Of a stretch of 39,701 nucleotides of DNA, positions 30,005-38,496 are shown in pieces; position 1 is the first letter of the stretch, and every line of letters starts with the position of its first letter. The notes below the pieces were generated by a model. It saw nothing but the letters and a program-made list of their open reading frames with translations. It was not told the DNA's origin and made no database searches. The translations under genes were made by a program, and so were the position numbers. This stretch comes from a virus. The stretch lies in the IMG/VR virus record IMGVR_UViG_3300029286_000109, positions 1 through 39,701 of that record; one strand, given 5' to 3'.

Positions 30005-32549
30005 AGTAAAAATAGGCGGTGTCACCTATAGGGCCGTGACTGATTCTGTCCGGATCACGGAGCAGGCGCGCGCAGTCTCGAGCACAATGATCCAGGTCAA
30101 GCTCGATGCCTTGCCAATCCCCGTATCTTTGCAATCGGTTGAAATCCTTATCGATTCCGTGGCGGTTTTTTCGGGGCATATTGAGAATGTCAGTACGCCT
30201 GAATATGAAACAGGGTTTGAGACAAGGGTGTGTACGATCTCGATCCAGAGCCTTGAAGCTATCCTGAACCGCAGACTTGTGTCGGCGAATTGGTATAATA
30301 AATATGTTCATGAAATTGTGCAGGATATTTTCGACGATTATCTCGCTGAGGAAGGCCTTACTCTCGGAAGCATTTCAACCACAACCGTCCAGATCGACAG
30401 CTATAAGAAGTCCTATGAACAGGCCGGGACGATCCTCGAAGACTTGGCGCGGCGATGCGACGGGGCGAGCTGGTACATAGCACCGGATAAGAAATTTTAT
30501 TTCCTTCTCTCGACCGACTTCCCTCAGGTGACGGCACCAACGCGCATCACTGGCCTCAGGCGCGTAGACGCGTACAAGGATCTCCGAACTGTCCAGATCA
30601 TGAAGGGCGCGAGCTCAAGGATTATCGGCACGGCGACCAATGCCACCTTATTGGCCGAGATTGCAGCACTTTCCGGGACTTCCGGGAAGATTGAAAAGGT
30701 CGAATCCGATGGCTCGATCCATAACCCCACAAAGGCGGGAACGGAAGCCTCTGCGCGGCTTGCCCAGTATGCCGAGAGGGAAATCACCCTTACGTGTACC
30801 TGCCATGATCTTGTAAAATCCGCGCTCTATCAGACATGGGAACTCTATTCCGGCCATTTCCCAACCGATGTGGCCTTGCCGACCGATGAAGCCGTGCCAG
30901 GAACGCCGAGCAATTACCCCGCTGGCATGACTGGGCTCTATACGGTTATTCAGCGGACAATTACCTGTTTCGGAGTCGATCAATTCCGCATTTTTGTGAC
31001 GTTGAAAAACCGGAATTACTTCGCGCGATACGGCTATTCTGTCCGGCAAGCCCTCGAAGATGCTTGGAAAGTTTCGCGGGAAGTAAGCAACATCAACTCA
31101 GAAGACCAGTTCACTCCGGACAAAAAGATCGCAGCGCGTGAAGCGTGGAATATCATCGCATCCGAGAAGGATGTCCTCGATAGCCGAGCGGACACTTATT
31201 CGGTGACGACAGAGAAAACGGCCTATGACGCGGCATTTACCGCCTTGGCCAATTATCTTAATGCTGGGGTGGCGTGGGCTTCAGGATACCCTTCATGGAT
31301 TGCTGACGCTTTGCTCTCGGAAACAACTGATATCGTTGGGGTGGATTATCAGGCGACATGGCGGGCGTACTATGATGCGAAGGAAGCGCTCAACGCGGCG
31401 ATCTTGCTTGCCTATAAGGCTGCCATTGAAGCAGAGGCGGCCGCCGCCGTCCCTGCCCTTGTATCTCGTTTCCGTGGCTCGTTCCTTTTTGTTTCGACAA
31501 CGACAGAATATTATACCGCCCCTATCGTCAATGACTGGATTCTCCTTTTTTCAGCAACGCCGGGAACCTCGGAGCGAGGAATTTATAAATGGACAGGGAC
31601 GGTCTGGCAAAGGCAAAGCGCCCTCAGTGAAGAGATTGTCGCCTCGTGTGCTTTTTCTGTCCTTGCTGCTGTTGATGCAGGATATGGGCCATCTACGGAT
31701 TATCTCAGCATTGGGGAAAGTAGCCAGGCTGTTGATTTATTGATTGCTAAAAGAGTATTCGCGCAAGATGTTACGGCAACAGGAACCATTACCGGGGCTG
31801 TGGTGCAGAGCAATGACAAAAGAGTCATCATAAGCAATGACGGCTCAGATTCCGTTGCGAATGAAGGAATTTGTGTAGGCACTCATGACCTTACCGGTAC
31901 TCCAACCGGCGACAAAATACAGATATCAAAAGCCTCCACGCTACTTGGAGATGTTGAAGTTATCGCCCTAAAATATGCATCCGGCGGGGCCTGGGTCGAT
32001 AGATTTCTAATTTATCTCGCTGGAACAACCCAGCCTGTTCTTAGGGATCAAAAATATGGGCTCTATTTGCTTTTTGCAAATAATGTGCTCTATCTCACCA
32101 AAGTTGCCACACCTTCAAGCAGCAGTGAAACCTCGTCCTTCTGGGCGGATTATCTTCATTCGCTAAGTTGTAGCCTTGGGGCTACGACGGTTAGCACGCT
32201 TAGCGCGACAGGGGCAATCACCACCGATGTTGCGATAAATTCCTACAAAATAGATGACGATTCAACCCCAATAGCGACCAAAGCCAGCGGAGGATTATCG
32301 GAGGAAGAATCTAGTGCCATATTTTACGTGTATAAGCCCATATCTTGTATTTTTATTTTCTCGAACAACCTAGCACTACAGGCATACTACAACGGTTCAT
32401 ATTATACAGTAGAAAACGGTACGGGACGATATGTGGCACTCAATCCTGGTAGATATAGGTTTATTAACTCAGGGGTGAACGCTGCATCAGGAACCCTTTA
32501 TTGCATTGGCGTCTACGGCTCCACGGATGGATCGGCTATATGGTCTTAA
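29994..32549 (+). CDS. Tail tip/hub protein with fibre-like C-terminus
   Basis: An 851-residue protein whose ATG lies inside the end of tape measure. Residues 1-340 form a hub similar to gpJ or gp27-type proteins (EVKIGGVTYRAVTDSVRITE; ILEDLARRCDGASWYIAPDK). Residues about 345-480 match the connector seen in J-like tail proteins (EDQFTPDKKIAAREAWNIIA; KEALNAAILLAYKAAI). The rest is beta-rich, with a short KWTGTVWQR carbohydrate-module-like stretch. No separate distal tail protein is seen between tape measure and this gene. Confidence 0.75.
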   Translation: MATEVKIGGVTYRAVTDSVRITEQARAVSSTMIQVKLDALPIPVSLQSVEILIDSVAVFSGHIENVSTPEYETGFETRVCTISIQSLEAILNRRLVSANWYNKYVHEIVQDIFDDYLAEEGLTLGSISTTTVQIDSYKKSYEQAGTILEDLARRCDGASWYIAPDKKFYFLLSTDFPQVTAPTRITGLRRVDAYKDLRTVQIMKGASSRIIGTATNATLLAEIAALSGTSGKIEKVESDGSIHNPTKAGTEASARLAQYAEREITLTCTCHDLVKSALYQTWELYSGHFPTDVALPTDEAVPGTPSNYPAGMTGLYTVIQRTITCFGVDQFRIFVTLKNRNYFARYGYSVRQALEDAWKVSREVSNINSEDQFTPDKKIAAREAWNIIASEKDVLDSRADTYSVTTEKTAYDAAFTALANYLNAGVAWASGYPSWIADALLSETTDIVGVDYQATWRAYYDAKEALNAAILLAYKAAIEAEAAAAVPALVSRFRGSFLFVSTTTEYYTAPIVNDWILLFSATPGTSERGIYKWTGTVWQRQSALSEEIVASCAFSVLAAVDAGYGPSTDYLSIGESSQAVDLLIAKRVFAQDVTATGTITGAVVQSNDKRVIISNDGSDSVANEGICVGTHDLTGTPTGDKIQISKASTLLGDVEVIALKYASGGAWVDRFLIYLAGTTQPVLRDQKYGLYLLFANNVLYLTKVATPSSSSETSSFWADYLHSLSCSLGATTVSTLSATGAITTDVAINSYKIDDDSTPIATKASGGLSEEESSAIFYVYKPISCIFIFSNNLALQAYYNGSYYTVENGTGRYVALNPGRYRFINSGVNAASGTLYCIGVYGSTDGSAIWS

Positions 32550-32582
32550 TTTAATGAACATTGAAAGCAATAAGGAGTAAAT

Positions 32583-34892
32583 ATGTCGAGACCAGCATCG
32601 ATCAATTACAGTTCTCCAGGAACATACGCGATAGGTGTCCTTCCCGCCTATGATGACATTTCAGACATGAACGCCAGGGAAGCGGCGCTCGTGGCCGTGT
32701 GCGAGTTTGCCGACCTGTTCAATGAGGCGGCGAGCGCGGCTCCTGCCGATGCCGACCTCATCACATTCTGGGATGTTACCGGATCGGTATTCCAAACGAT
32801 GACGTGGGCAACGATTACGGGACTTTCTTCCTCCGCCCAGGCCGCCGCCGAAGCAACCGCCGCCGGGGCGCTGGCTGGCCATGTGGCCGATCTCGACCCG
32901 CATGCGCAGTACCAAAAAGAGGAGGCCGGAAAAGGGCTCTCAACCAACGATTTCGACGACGCCGCTGAAATAAAGCTCGGAGGCATCGAGGCCGCTGCCG
33001 ATGTCACCGACGAGGCCAATGTCACCGCGATTGCAAACGCCACCGCAGAAGTCGCCGCCGCGCCCGATCATATCTTGGTGCTTGTCGGTGGAGCGTTGAA
33101 ACGCTGGACAAAGGCAGGGTTTGAAGCAGTTGTTAAGGCGCTTTTCCTCGCAACAGTCGAGGCCGGTGCGGAAACCGCTACGCCTGCCGACGCTGATGTG
33201 TTCCCAAGCGTATCAGCCGCCCATGCCGCGCAGAAAAGCACATGGGCACAGGTAAAGGCAGCTCTCGCTATCGCGTTTAAGCATGGCGGAAGTAATGAGC
33301 TTGGTACCGCGACCCCTGCCGCGAATGCGCTGTCGAAAGCTAATGCTTCCGGGAAGCTTGATGCGTGGATAAGTGACGCAACGACCGCTGTAAAGGGTAT
33401 AATGATGCTTGCCACTAGGGGGGTGGAATCCGCCGCAAAGGCAGTCCCTGCCGTCGGAGCAGACGTGGCGGCATTGCTGGCGGCTGGCGGATATTTGACA
33501 GAATTTGATGGCGTAACCTGGGACGAATCGACTGACACCTACACGACTTTTGGTCGCGCCTCTACTCATCCAAATTATCTTAAAGTACAGAAAGGGATGC
33601 GCCGATGCGTGGTAACTGACGCTGGTGTCGTCGCGTATTATCTACATCCTACAAATTCAGCGCTCAAGGAAGACGGTGTCACCGCCTCGGTGCTTGATGG
33701 TACCGATGGTCAAGTGATGGTTGAAATCCCGAAGTTCTATTACTCATATTCATACGTCGGTACTCTGCACACATGGAAAATATCAGAATACCAGCTTCCT
33801 GGCTTTGAACTCCATCCCATGTTTTTACAGGGTACGACAGAAATGTCGAAGGCTTTTATTGGAGCTTACGAGGCATCGTATTATGATGTTTCGGCATCGA
33901 AAGCATCTGGTGGTGCTGGGGTTTTATCACAGGCTGTGTCTTTTGTGGCATTGACAAAAACCATCACTTCGACAGCTTCTACGGCACCGTTCAAAAATTG
34001 CGTGATTGGCTCAAAAATGGTCATCACAGGGACGACGCTCAATAATGCAACGGTGACGGTGGCTACGGTTTCCGATCAAAGCATTACCATAGACGAGGTG
34101 ATTACCGATGAGACAGCAGCTAGCGCCTCGGTGCTCCCTCAGGTTGACACTACTGCCACGACAGGCGACAAGCTCTCCTCGGTATCGGGTCTTGCTCCGC
34201 TTACCTATAAAACAAGGGCGGGATTCAGACAGCTTGCCAAGAATAGGGGGGCAGGATGGACACAGCAGACTTACGACATGGCGTTTGCTGTGCAGATTTT
34301 GATCCTTGTTGAATATGGAAGTTTCTATTCTCAAAATAAAATTGGCGCGGGAATTACTAATGTAAGCAACTGGCTTGCATATAATAATTACTTCCCTATC
34401 GCTAAAGCTGGAAACTCAAACGCTATTGGAAACGTGACAGGGAACAACGCAGGGGCAACAGCCGCCGCCACCGAGGAATCGAAATACTTATCATATCGAG
34501 GTATTGAAAATTTCTTCGGGCACGTCTGGAAGTGGGTTGATGGATTTAACATTAACGCTAATGCGGCCTATGTTAATAACACAATCGCAACGATGGCCGA
34601 CGATACAGCGTCAGGCTATACGTTGCTCGGGTCGATGCCAGCTGCAAATGGATACATCAGCACATTGCTGGCAATAACAAGGGGGTTTTTACCGAAAGCC
34701 GTTGGTTCTCCTGCCGATGGTTCACATAAAATAACTGACTATTATTATCAGTCAACCGCCTGGCGGGTGGCTTCGCTCGGGGGTAGTTCGGCTGATGGGG
34801 CTAATGCGGGGGCTTGGTCTTGGTATTGCAATGCTTCCTCGGCCTATGCGGATCAGGATTTCGGCGCTCGGGTTGGTTTATTAAAGCAGTAA
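32583..34892 (+). CDS. DGR target: receptor-binding tail protein with variable C-terminus
   Basis: A 769-residue protein behind AAGGAG. An N-terminal tail-attachment part and an alanine-rich shaft (about 70-300) precede a beta-rich region. From about residue 530 comes a C-type-lectin-like domain typical of DGR targets (RAGFRQLAKNRGAGWTQQTY; YRGIENFFGHVWKWVDGFN). The last 45 residues (WRVASLGGSSADGANAG, then AWSWYCN) are encoded by VR. The fixed W, G and C residues keep the fold, while codons that read AAT in TR are A, D, S, Y or N here. It is predicted to be the host receptor binder. Confidence 0.93.
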   Translation: MSRPASINYSSPGTYAIGVLPAYDDISDMNAREAALVAVCEFADLFNEAASAAPADADLITFWDVTGSVFQTMTWATITGLSSSAQAAAEATAAGALAGHVADLDPHAQYQKEEAGKGLSTNDFDDAAEIKLGGIEAAADVTDEANVTAIANATAEVAAAPDHILVLVGGALKRWTKAGFEAVVKALFLATVEAGAETATPADADVFPSVSAAHAAQKSTWAQVKAALAIAFKHGGSNELGTATPAANALSKANASGKLDAWISDATTAVKGIMMLATRGVESAAKAVPAVGADVAALLAAGGYLTEFDGVTWDESTDTYTTFGRASTHPNYLKVQKGMRRCVVTDAGVVAYYLHPTNSALKEDGVTASVLDGTDGQVMVEIPKFYYSYSYVGTLHTWKISEYQLPGFELHPMFLQGTTEMSKAFIGAYEASYYDVSASKASGGAGVLSQAVSFVALTKTITSTASTAPFKNCVIGSKMVITGTTLNNATVTVATVSDQSITIDEVITDETAASASVLPQVDTTATTGDKLSSVSGLAPLTYKTRAGFRQLAKNRGAGWTQQTYDMAFAVQILILVEYGSFYSQNKIGAGITNVSNWLAYNNYFPIAKAGNSNAIGNVTGNNAGATAAATEESKYLSYRGIENFFGHVWKWVDGFNINANAAYVNNTIATMADDTASGYTLLGSMPAANGYISTLLAITRGFLPKAVGSPADGSHKITDYYYQSTAWRVASLGGSSADGANAGAWSWYCNASSAYADQDFGARVGLLKQ
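34757..34875 (+). repeat. VR: DGR variable repeat (VR)
   Basis: A 119-bp segment ending 14 bp before the target's stop codon. It aligns without gaps to TR at 34921-35039. 26 positions differ, every one an adenine in TR, and no other base differs. After the last aligned base VR has an extra G relative to TR, suggesting different initiation-of-homing ends (IMH and IMH*). Encodes about residues 725-764. Confidence 0.97.
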
Positions 34893-34920
34893 TGTAAATT
34901 TTAAGGGACTATGGATTGAG

Positions 34921-35039
34921 CGCATAGCAGGTAGCTAAACTCGGAGGTAATTCGAATAATGGAGCTAATGCAGGGACTTGGTATTGGAATTGCAATAATT
35001 CCTCAGCCAATGCGAATCAGAATATCAGCGCTCAGGTTG
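34921..35039 (+). repeat. TR: DGR template repeat (TR)
   Basis: A 119-bp template containing 37 adenines. Read in the VR frame it has ten AAT codons, the favoured substrate for making many amino acids, and a TAG that becomes TGG in VR. It begins 45 bp after VR and ends 125 bp before the reverse transcriptase. The transcript would be copied with errors at A and transferred to VR. Confidence 0.97.
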
Positions 35040-35164
35040 TTTAATAGTGTTTTCTTGCTTTTATCCATAGTTCCTCACCTCTTGGTGAAAAATAACAATT
35101 CCAAAATACGTGCTGGTAGGGCTAGACCGAACGCTCGTTGGAGAAATAAACAAAAGGGCTTTGT
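35040..35164 (+). ncRNA. TR-RT spacer RNA
   Basis: A 125-bp AT-rich non-coding spacer between TR and RT. In the Bordetella phage DGR, spacer RNA downstream of TR is needed to prime and bind the RT complex. This spacer is of comparable length and includes a small hairpin TCACC-TCTT-GGTGA (about 35075-35088). The functional role is inferred. Confidence 0.5.
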
Positions 35165-36205
35165 ATGAAACGCTTCGGGAATCTTTACGACAAAATATAT
35201 GATCTCGAAAATATACGCTTAGCCCACAAAAACGCAAGAAAACACAAAACTAAATATAAAGAAGTCAGAATGGTTGATAAAAATCCAGAGTTTTATTTTA
35301 AGCAAATACAGGACATGCTAAAAAATAAAACCTTCAGGAATGGCGAATATAGCATATTTACAAGGAAGTTTTATTCAAAAGAGCGTGTCATCTATAAGCT
35401 TCCATATTTTTCAGATAGAATTATTCATCATTGCATCTTGCAGGTTATAGGCCCGATATGGAATTCGGTATTTATAAGAAATACTTTTTCATCAATCAAG
35501 AATCGCGGTATAAAAGATGCTGTATTGAGAATAAAGAAAACTTTGCATGAACATCCTGATCTTGACTATTGTCTTAAAATTGACATAAAGAAATTTTATC
35601 CATCAGTAAATCATGATATCTTGAAAGGTATAATCGCAAAAAAAATTAAGGACAAAGATCTTTTATGGCTATTGAATGAAATAATAGATTCGGCGAGCGG
35701 TGTTCCTATTGGTAACTATTTATCGCAGTATTTTGGAAATTTATACTTGTCGTATTTCGATCATTACTCAAAGGAAATATTAAAAGCAAAATACTACTAT
35801 CGTTATTGTGACGATATTGTCGTACTGAGCAATAGTAAAGAAAAGCTTCGAGAATTACTTAAGGCTATGCGGATTAAGGTTGACCCGCTTCGAGTAACAA
35901 TAAAAGAAAATTGGCAAATATTCCCCATTGACAAACGAGGGATTGATTTTCTTGGTTATGTATTTTTCAAGAATCATATTCTTATTCGAAAAGCGATTAA
36001 ACAGAGATTCATCAAAAACCTTATAAAAATAGCTAAATCAGACATTCTTCCTTCTACGAAAGTAACGAGCGGCTCAATGAGTTTTGTCGGTTGGATGAAA
36101 TTGGCAAATACTAGAAATTTGGTAAAAAAATACTTCACGAAGAATGTCCAATCATTAGTGATTAAATACGGAGTTTCTAAAAGGAGTGTTAAAAATGCTG
36201 CATAA
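35165..36205 (+). CDS. rt: DGR reverse transcriptase
   Basis: A 346-residue enzyme. Motif A has D140 in LKIDIKKFYPSVNH. The domain-4 motif GVPIGNYLSQ (179-188) with SQ is typical of DGR and related RTs. Motif C is YCDD (214-217), where most DGR RTs have YMDD. A C-terminal thumb (about 240-346) follows, with GIDFLGYVFFK. It copies TR RNA with adenine misincorporation. The gene is far more AT-rich than the phage around it. No avd-like gene is adjacent. Confidence 0.95.
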   Translation: MKRFGNLYDKIYDLENIRLAHKNARKHKTKYKEVRMVDKNPEFYFKQIQDMLKNKTFRNGEYSIFTRKFYSKERVIYKLPYFSDRIIHHCILQVIGPIWNSVFIRNTFSSIKNRGIKDAVLRIKKTLHEHPDLDYCLKIDIKKFYPSVNHDILKGIIAKKIKDKDLLWLLNEIIDSASGVPIGNYLSQYFGNLYLSYFDHYSKEILKAKYYYRYCDDIVVLSNSKEKLRELLKAMRIKVDPLRVTIKENWQIFPIDKRGIDFLGYVFFKNHILIRKAIKQRFIKNLIKIAKSDILPSTKVTSGSMSFVGWMKLANTRNLVKKYFTKNVQSLVIKYGVSKRSVKNAA

Positions 36206-36530
36206 CAGCTCTGCTGATTTTGTGCCGGCTCTCGTAGTACAGACCAATGGGATGTATCAGGTGCGTTTTAATGTAACAGAGCGCACTTTCGATGACCAAG
36301 GCATCGCGCGCCAAGCGTGGGATTACGAGTATGCCGAAACGGCAACGCTCGATTATGGGGCTTTTGTTGATGCGATTATCGGAACGCATTATGGCAAAGA
36401 TGCTGAAATTGCAATGCTTAATAAAGCATTTGCCGATCCTGCTGATATAGATTATGCCGAATACAATGCCTTCCGCGCAGAGGCAAAGATAGCAGCCAAA
36501 GCAGCGATTGAATGGTGGGGATCCTGCTAA
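36186..36530 (+). CDS. Small protein after DGR, possible fibre accessory
   Basis: A 114-residue protein overlapping the RT end by 20 bp, with AAGGAG 8 nt upstream. The sequence (YQVRFNVTERTFDDQGIARQ; DYGAFVDAIIGTHYGKDAEI; AEYNAFRAEAKIAAKAAIEW) resembles small proteins that follow tail fibre genes. It is too unlike Avd (no basic four-helix pattern) to be called one. A fibre chaperone or accessory role is inferred. Confidence 0.6.
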   Translation: MLKMLHNSSADFVPALVVQTNGMYQVRFNVTERTFDDQGIARQAWDYEYAETATLDYGAFVDAIIGTHYGKDAEIAMLNKAFADPADIDYAEYNAFRAEAKIAAKAAIEWWGSC

Positions 36531-36578
36531 TGTAATGTTTCGCGGCAACGCGATAAAAGCTAAAAAATTGGGGGCAAT

Positions 36579-36902
36579 ATGGAGATTCATAATCTTGCAC
36601 AACTTACCGCTTTCGTGACCGAGCTTGCTACGGCCTTTTGGGGCGACGACCGGACGCGTGACAATGGAATTAGGTCGCAGGTTCGAGATCATGATAAACG
36701 CATTGATGATACCGAAAAGGTAGCTTGTGGCGCCTCCGACAAGATCAACGCGCATCTTGAAGCCCATGCCAAAATGAAGACAGCGACAACAGAGCTAAAA
36801 ATAGCAATCGCTGTCGCCATCATATCATCGGCAGGTTCGTTGCTTATGGGCGCGGCAAAGCTAATCGAAGTGGCGAAAATCGTCCAGGCGGTGCCAAAAT
36901 GA
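36579..36902 (+). CDS. Membrane-anchored lysis-region protein (XhlA-like)
   Basis: A 107-residue protein with an acidic coiled N-terminus (VRDHDKRIDDTEKVACGASD) and one C-terminal transmembrane segment (LKIAIAVAIISSAGSLLMGA). This layout fits haemolysin XhlA-type proteins found beside endolysins and holins. GGGGG precedes the ATG. It overlaps the endolysin gene by 4 bp. Confidence 0.65.
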   Translation: MEIHNLAQLTAFVTELATAFWGDDRTRDNGIRSQVRDHDKRIDDTEKVACGASDKINAHLEAHAKMKTATTELKIAIAVAIISSAGSLLMGAAKLIEVAKIVQAVPK

Positions 36903-37468
36903 ACGTCATCAAGGGCGGAACCATAACCGCAGGATTCAGCGACCCACGCCCCCTATCAAACCCCGGCCAGCATATTCATGGCGCCCTCGATATCGCCGGG
37001 GGCGACGGCCTCTCGCGAAGCCCGGTCAAGGGAGTCGCGCAGGGCTTCGTCATCATCCGGGGCGACGGCTGGGACAAGAACGAAAAGCCGACCATCCTCG
37101 GCTTTCCCTGGCACGACTATTTCGAGGACGTTTTTGGCGGCATCATCGTCATCGAGGAAACGCAACACGCCCGCCTGCATATCCTTGCCCACTTTTGGGC
37201 AGACATCATCCTCGACGGATCGGCCAAAGCGTCGGTCGATATTCACTACAAGGACCATTTTGAGACGATCAAGAAAACGCGCTTCCCGGCAAGGATTCTC
37301 CGGTCGATCAGGGTGCCAGTCGAAGCCGGGGACATTCTCGGCCCTGTCGGGAACGCAGGCTTTGTCTCAGGCGCGACCGGCCTTCATGTCCATTGGGAGA
37401 TCCACCACAGCGTAAAGCGGCTGGATGACTACGCCGCGCGGATAAATCCCGAGGAGTATATGCGATGA
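36899..37468 (+). CDS. M23 (LytM-type) endolysin
   Basis: A 189-residue zinc peptidase that would cut peptidoglycan cross-links. The two M23 motifs are HxxxD at H27-D31 (HGALD) and HxH at H163-H165 (HVHWEIH). No signal peptide, so release depends on the holin encoded next. The final GDILGPVGNAGFVSGATGLH is the usual M23 beta hairpin before the second motif. Overlaps both neighbours by ATGA. Confidence 0.85.
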   Translation: MNVIKGGTITAGFSDPRPLSNPGQHIHGALDIAGGDGLSRSPVKGVAQGFVIIRGDGWDKNEKPTILGFPWHDYFEDVFGGIIVIEETQHARLHILAHFWADIILDGSAKASVDIHYKDHFETIKKTRFPARILRSIRVPVEAGDILGPVGNAGFVSGATGLHVHWEIHHSVKRLDDYAARINPEEYMR

Positions 37469-37698
37469 AATTCCAGGGCTTGAAGAAAGCGGCTGCATTC
37501 TGGGCCGCGTACTGGGGCCTTTTGGCCGTCTATTTCGTCACTCTCGCCGTCGATTCGGTAGGGGCAAGGACTATCGCTGTCCCGGTAGTTGCTGCGCTTG
37601 TCTCGCTTTCCGGCATATCGCAGGGCTGGAACGTTGCCGAGAGCGTCAATGTGTCGAAGAACTATCGGGTGGAACTCACTAAAGAAGGGAAAGAATGA
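37465..37698 (+). CDS. Holin-like protein
   Basis: A 77-residue protein with two hydrophobic segments (about 10-30, AAFWAAYWGLLAVYFV; about 36-52, IAVPVVAALVSLSG) and a charged C-terminus, directly coupled to the endolysin by ATGA. Two-helix, short, beside lysin: a holin is the natural reading. No family is recognised with certainty. Confidence 0.7.
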   Translation: MKFQGLKKAAAFWAAYWGLLAVYFVTLAVDSVGARTIAVPVVAALVSLSGISQGWNVAESVNVSKNYRVELTKEGKE

Positions 37699-38015
37699 AA
37701 CTCAAGCCCCTCACCATAGCCGCCCTCGCCCTCATCGCCATCCTGGCCATCACTTCCTGGATCTCAATTTCCATCGCCAACCAGCAAGGTAAAAGGCTCG
37801 AGAGAATAGATACAGAGCTGGCGGCCGCCGGCAAAGCCGACGAAGTAAAAAAGGAGGCTACCGATGCGATCAAGAATGCAGATCCTGCTGATCTTGTGGA
37901 CGCTTCTCCTCGTTCCAATGAGGTTACTGGCGCAAGAGACGCCATCATCCAAAGCCTCCCCGGAGATGTACGGGCTAGAATCCGGGCAATCCTCTCCGAA
38001 CGAACTGGTCGCTGA
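37695..38015 (+). CDS. Inner-membrane spanin-like protein (i-spanin)
   Basis: A 106-residue protein with an N-terminal transmembrane helix (about 7-28) and a charged helical periplasmic part (NQQGKRLERIDTELAAAGKA), as in Rz-type i-spanins. ATGA overlap with the holin. Its last 152 bp are shared with the next gene in another frame. Confidence 0.6.
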   Translation: MKLKPLTIAALALIAILAITSWISISIANQQGKRLERIDTELAAAGKADEVKKEATDAIKNADPADLVDASPRSNEVTGARDAIIQSLPGDVRARIRAILSERTGR

Positions 38016-38268
38016 ACTCCTCGACGCATCGGTAGACGAAGGACAAGAGGCTGCGGAGAAGTCTTTCAATGAAGGCTACAGGCAGGGGCTCCTCGACGGC
38101 CAGCCTGACGCGGCGTGGTGGGAAAGCTTTTATCGATCGATGCATGAAACGATGGAGAAAGAGCAACACGGGCCAACCTGGGGAACGGTGGCGATTGCAG
38201 GTGGGGCTGGGCTTCTTTTAGGGGTTTCAATATCGAGCATTTTGGCGATCGTATTCTTGGGGCAATGA
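37864..38268 (+). CDS. Overlapping membrane protein, possible spanin partner
   Basis: A 134-residue protein starting inside the preceding gene, with an excellent AAGGAGG 6 nt before its ATG. It has a signal-like N-terminus (MQILLILWTLLLVPMRLLAQ), a hydrophilic middle (DEGQEAAEKSFNEGYRQGLL) and a C-terminal transmembrane segment (AGGAGLLLGVSISSILAIVF). The embedded start recalls Rz1 inside Rz. However, there is no lipobox cysteine and a second membrane segment is present, so it is not a classic o-spanin. Confidence 0.65.
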   Translation: MRSRMQILLILWTLLLVPMRLLAQETPSSKASPEMYGLESGQSSPNELVAELLDASVDEGQEAAEKSFNEGYRQGLLDGQPDAAWWESFYRSMHETMEKEQHGPTWGTVAIAGGAGLLLGVSISSILAIVFLGQ

Positions 38269-38393
38269 TTCACTTTGCGTGGCGATATGCGTTCAAAAAC
38301 CCTAACACTATTGAAATATACTTATCAAAAACCATGTCGGGCGGTTAAGTAATTCCACATTCTTACACGATACGGTACCCGTAGGGGCTATTT

Positions 38394-38443
38394 AAGCGGC
38401 TTATATTTCGTTACCAAATAACGATTTATAAGCCGCTTTTTCT
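38394..38443 (+). terminator. Strong terminator at end of late genes
   Basis: AAGCGGCTTAT (38394-38404) pairs perfectly with ATAAGCCGCTT (38428-38438). An inner CGTTA/TAACG stem is also present, and TTTTTCTTTT follows. It ends the late unit 126 bp after the last gene and insulates the integrase. The rest of 38269-38496 holds no gene. Confidence 0.85.
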
Positions 38444-38496
38444 TTTACGTGGCGTTATCCGTGGCGCTATCTCCAAAACAGGGCTATTATTGCCCT

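Noticed and set aside
34903-34919. Half-site AAGGGACTAT near TR
   Set aside because: Only one arm matches the operator motif. The other arm is AT-rich and unrelated.
34959-35168. Open frame across TR and the RT spacer
   Set aside because: It exists because TR is rich in AAT and poor in stops in that frame. It overlaps the template repeat, has no Shine-Dalgarno and resembles no protein.
38360-38393. Fifth copy of the palindromic operator (GTACCCGTAGGGGC)
   Set aside because: Arm sequence is similar, but the spacing between arms is two bases shorter and no promoter aligns with it.
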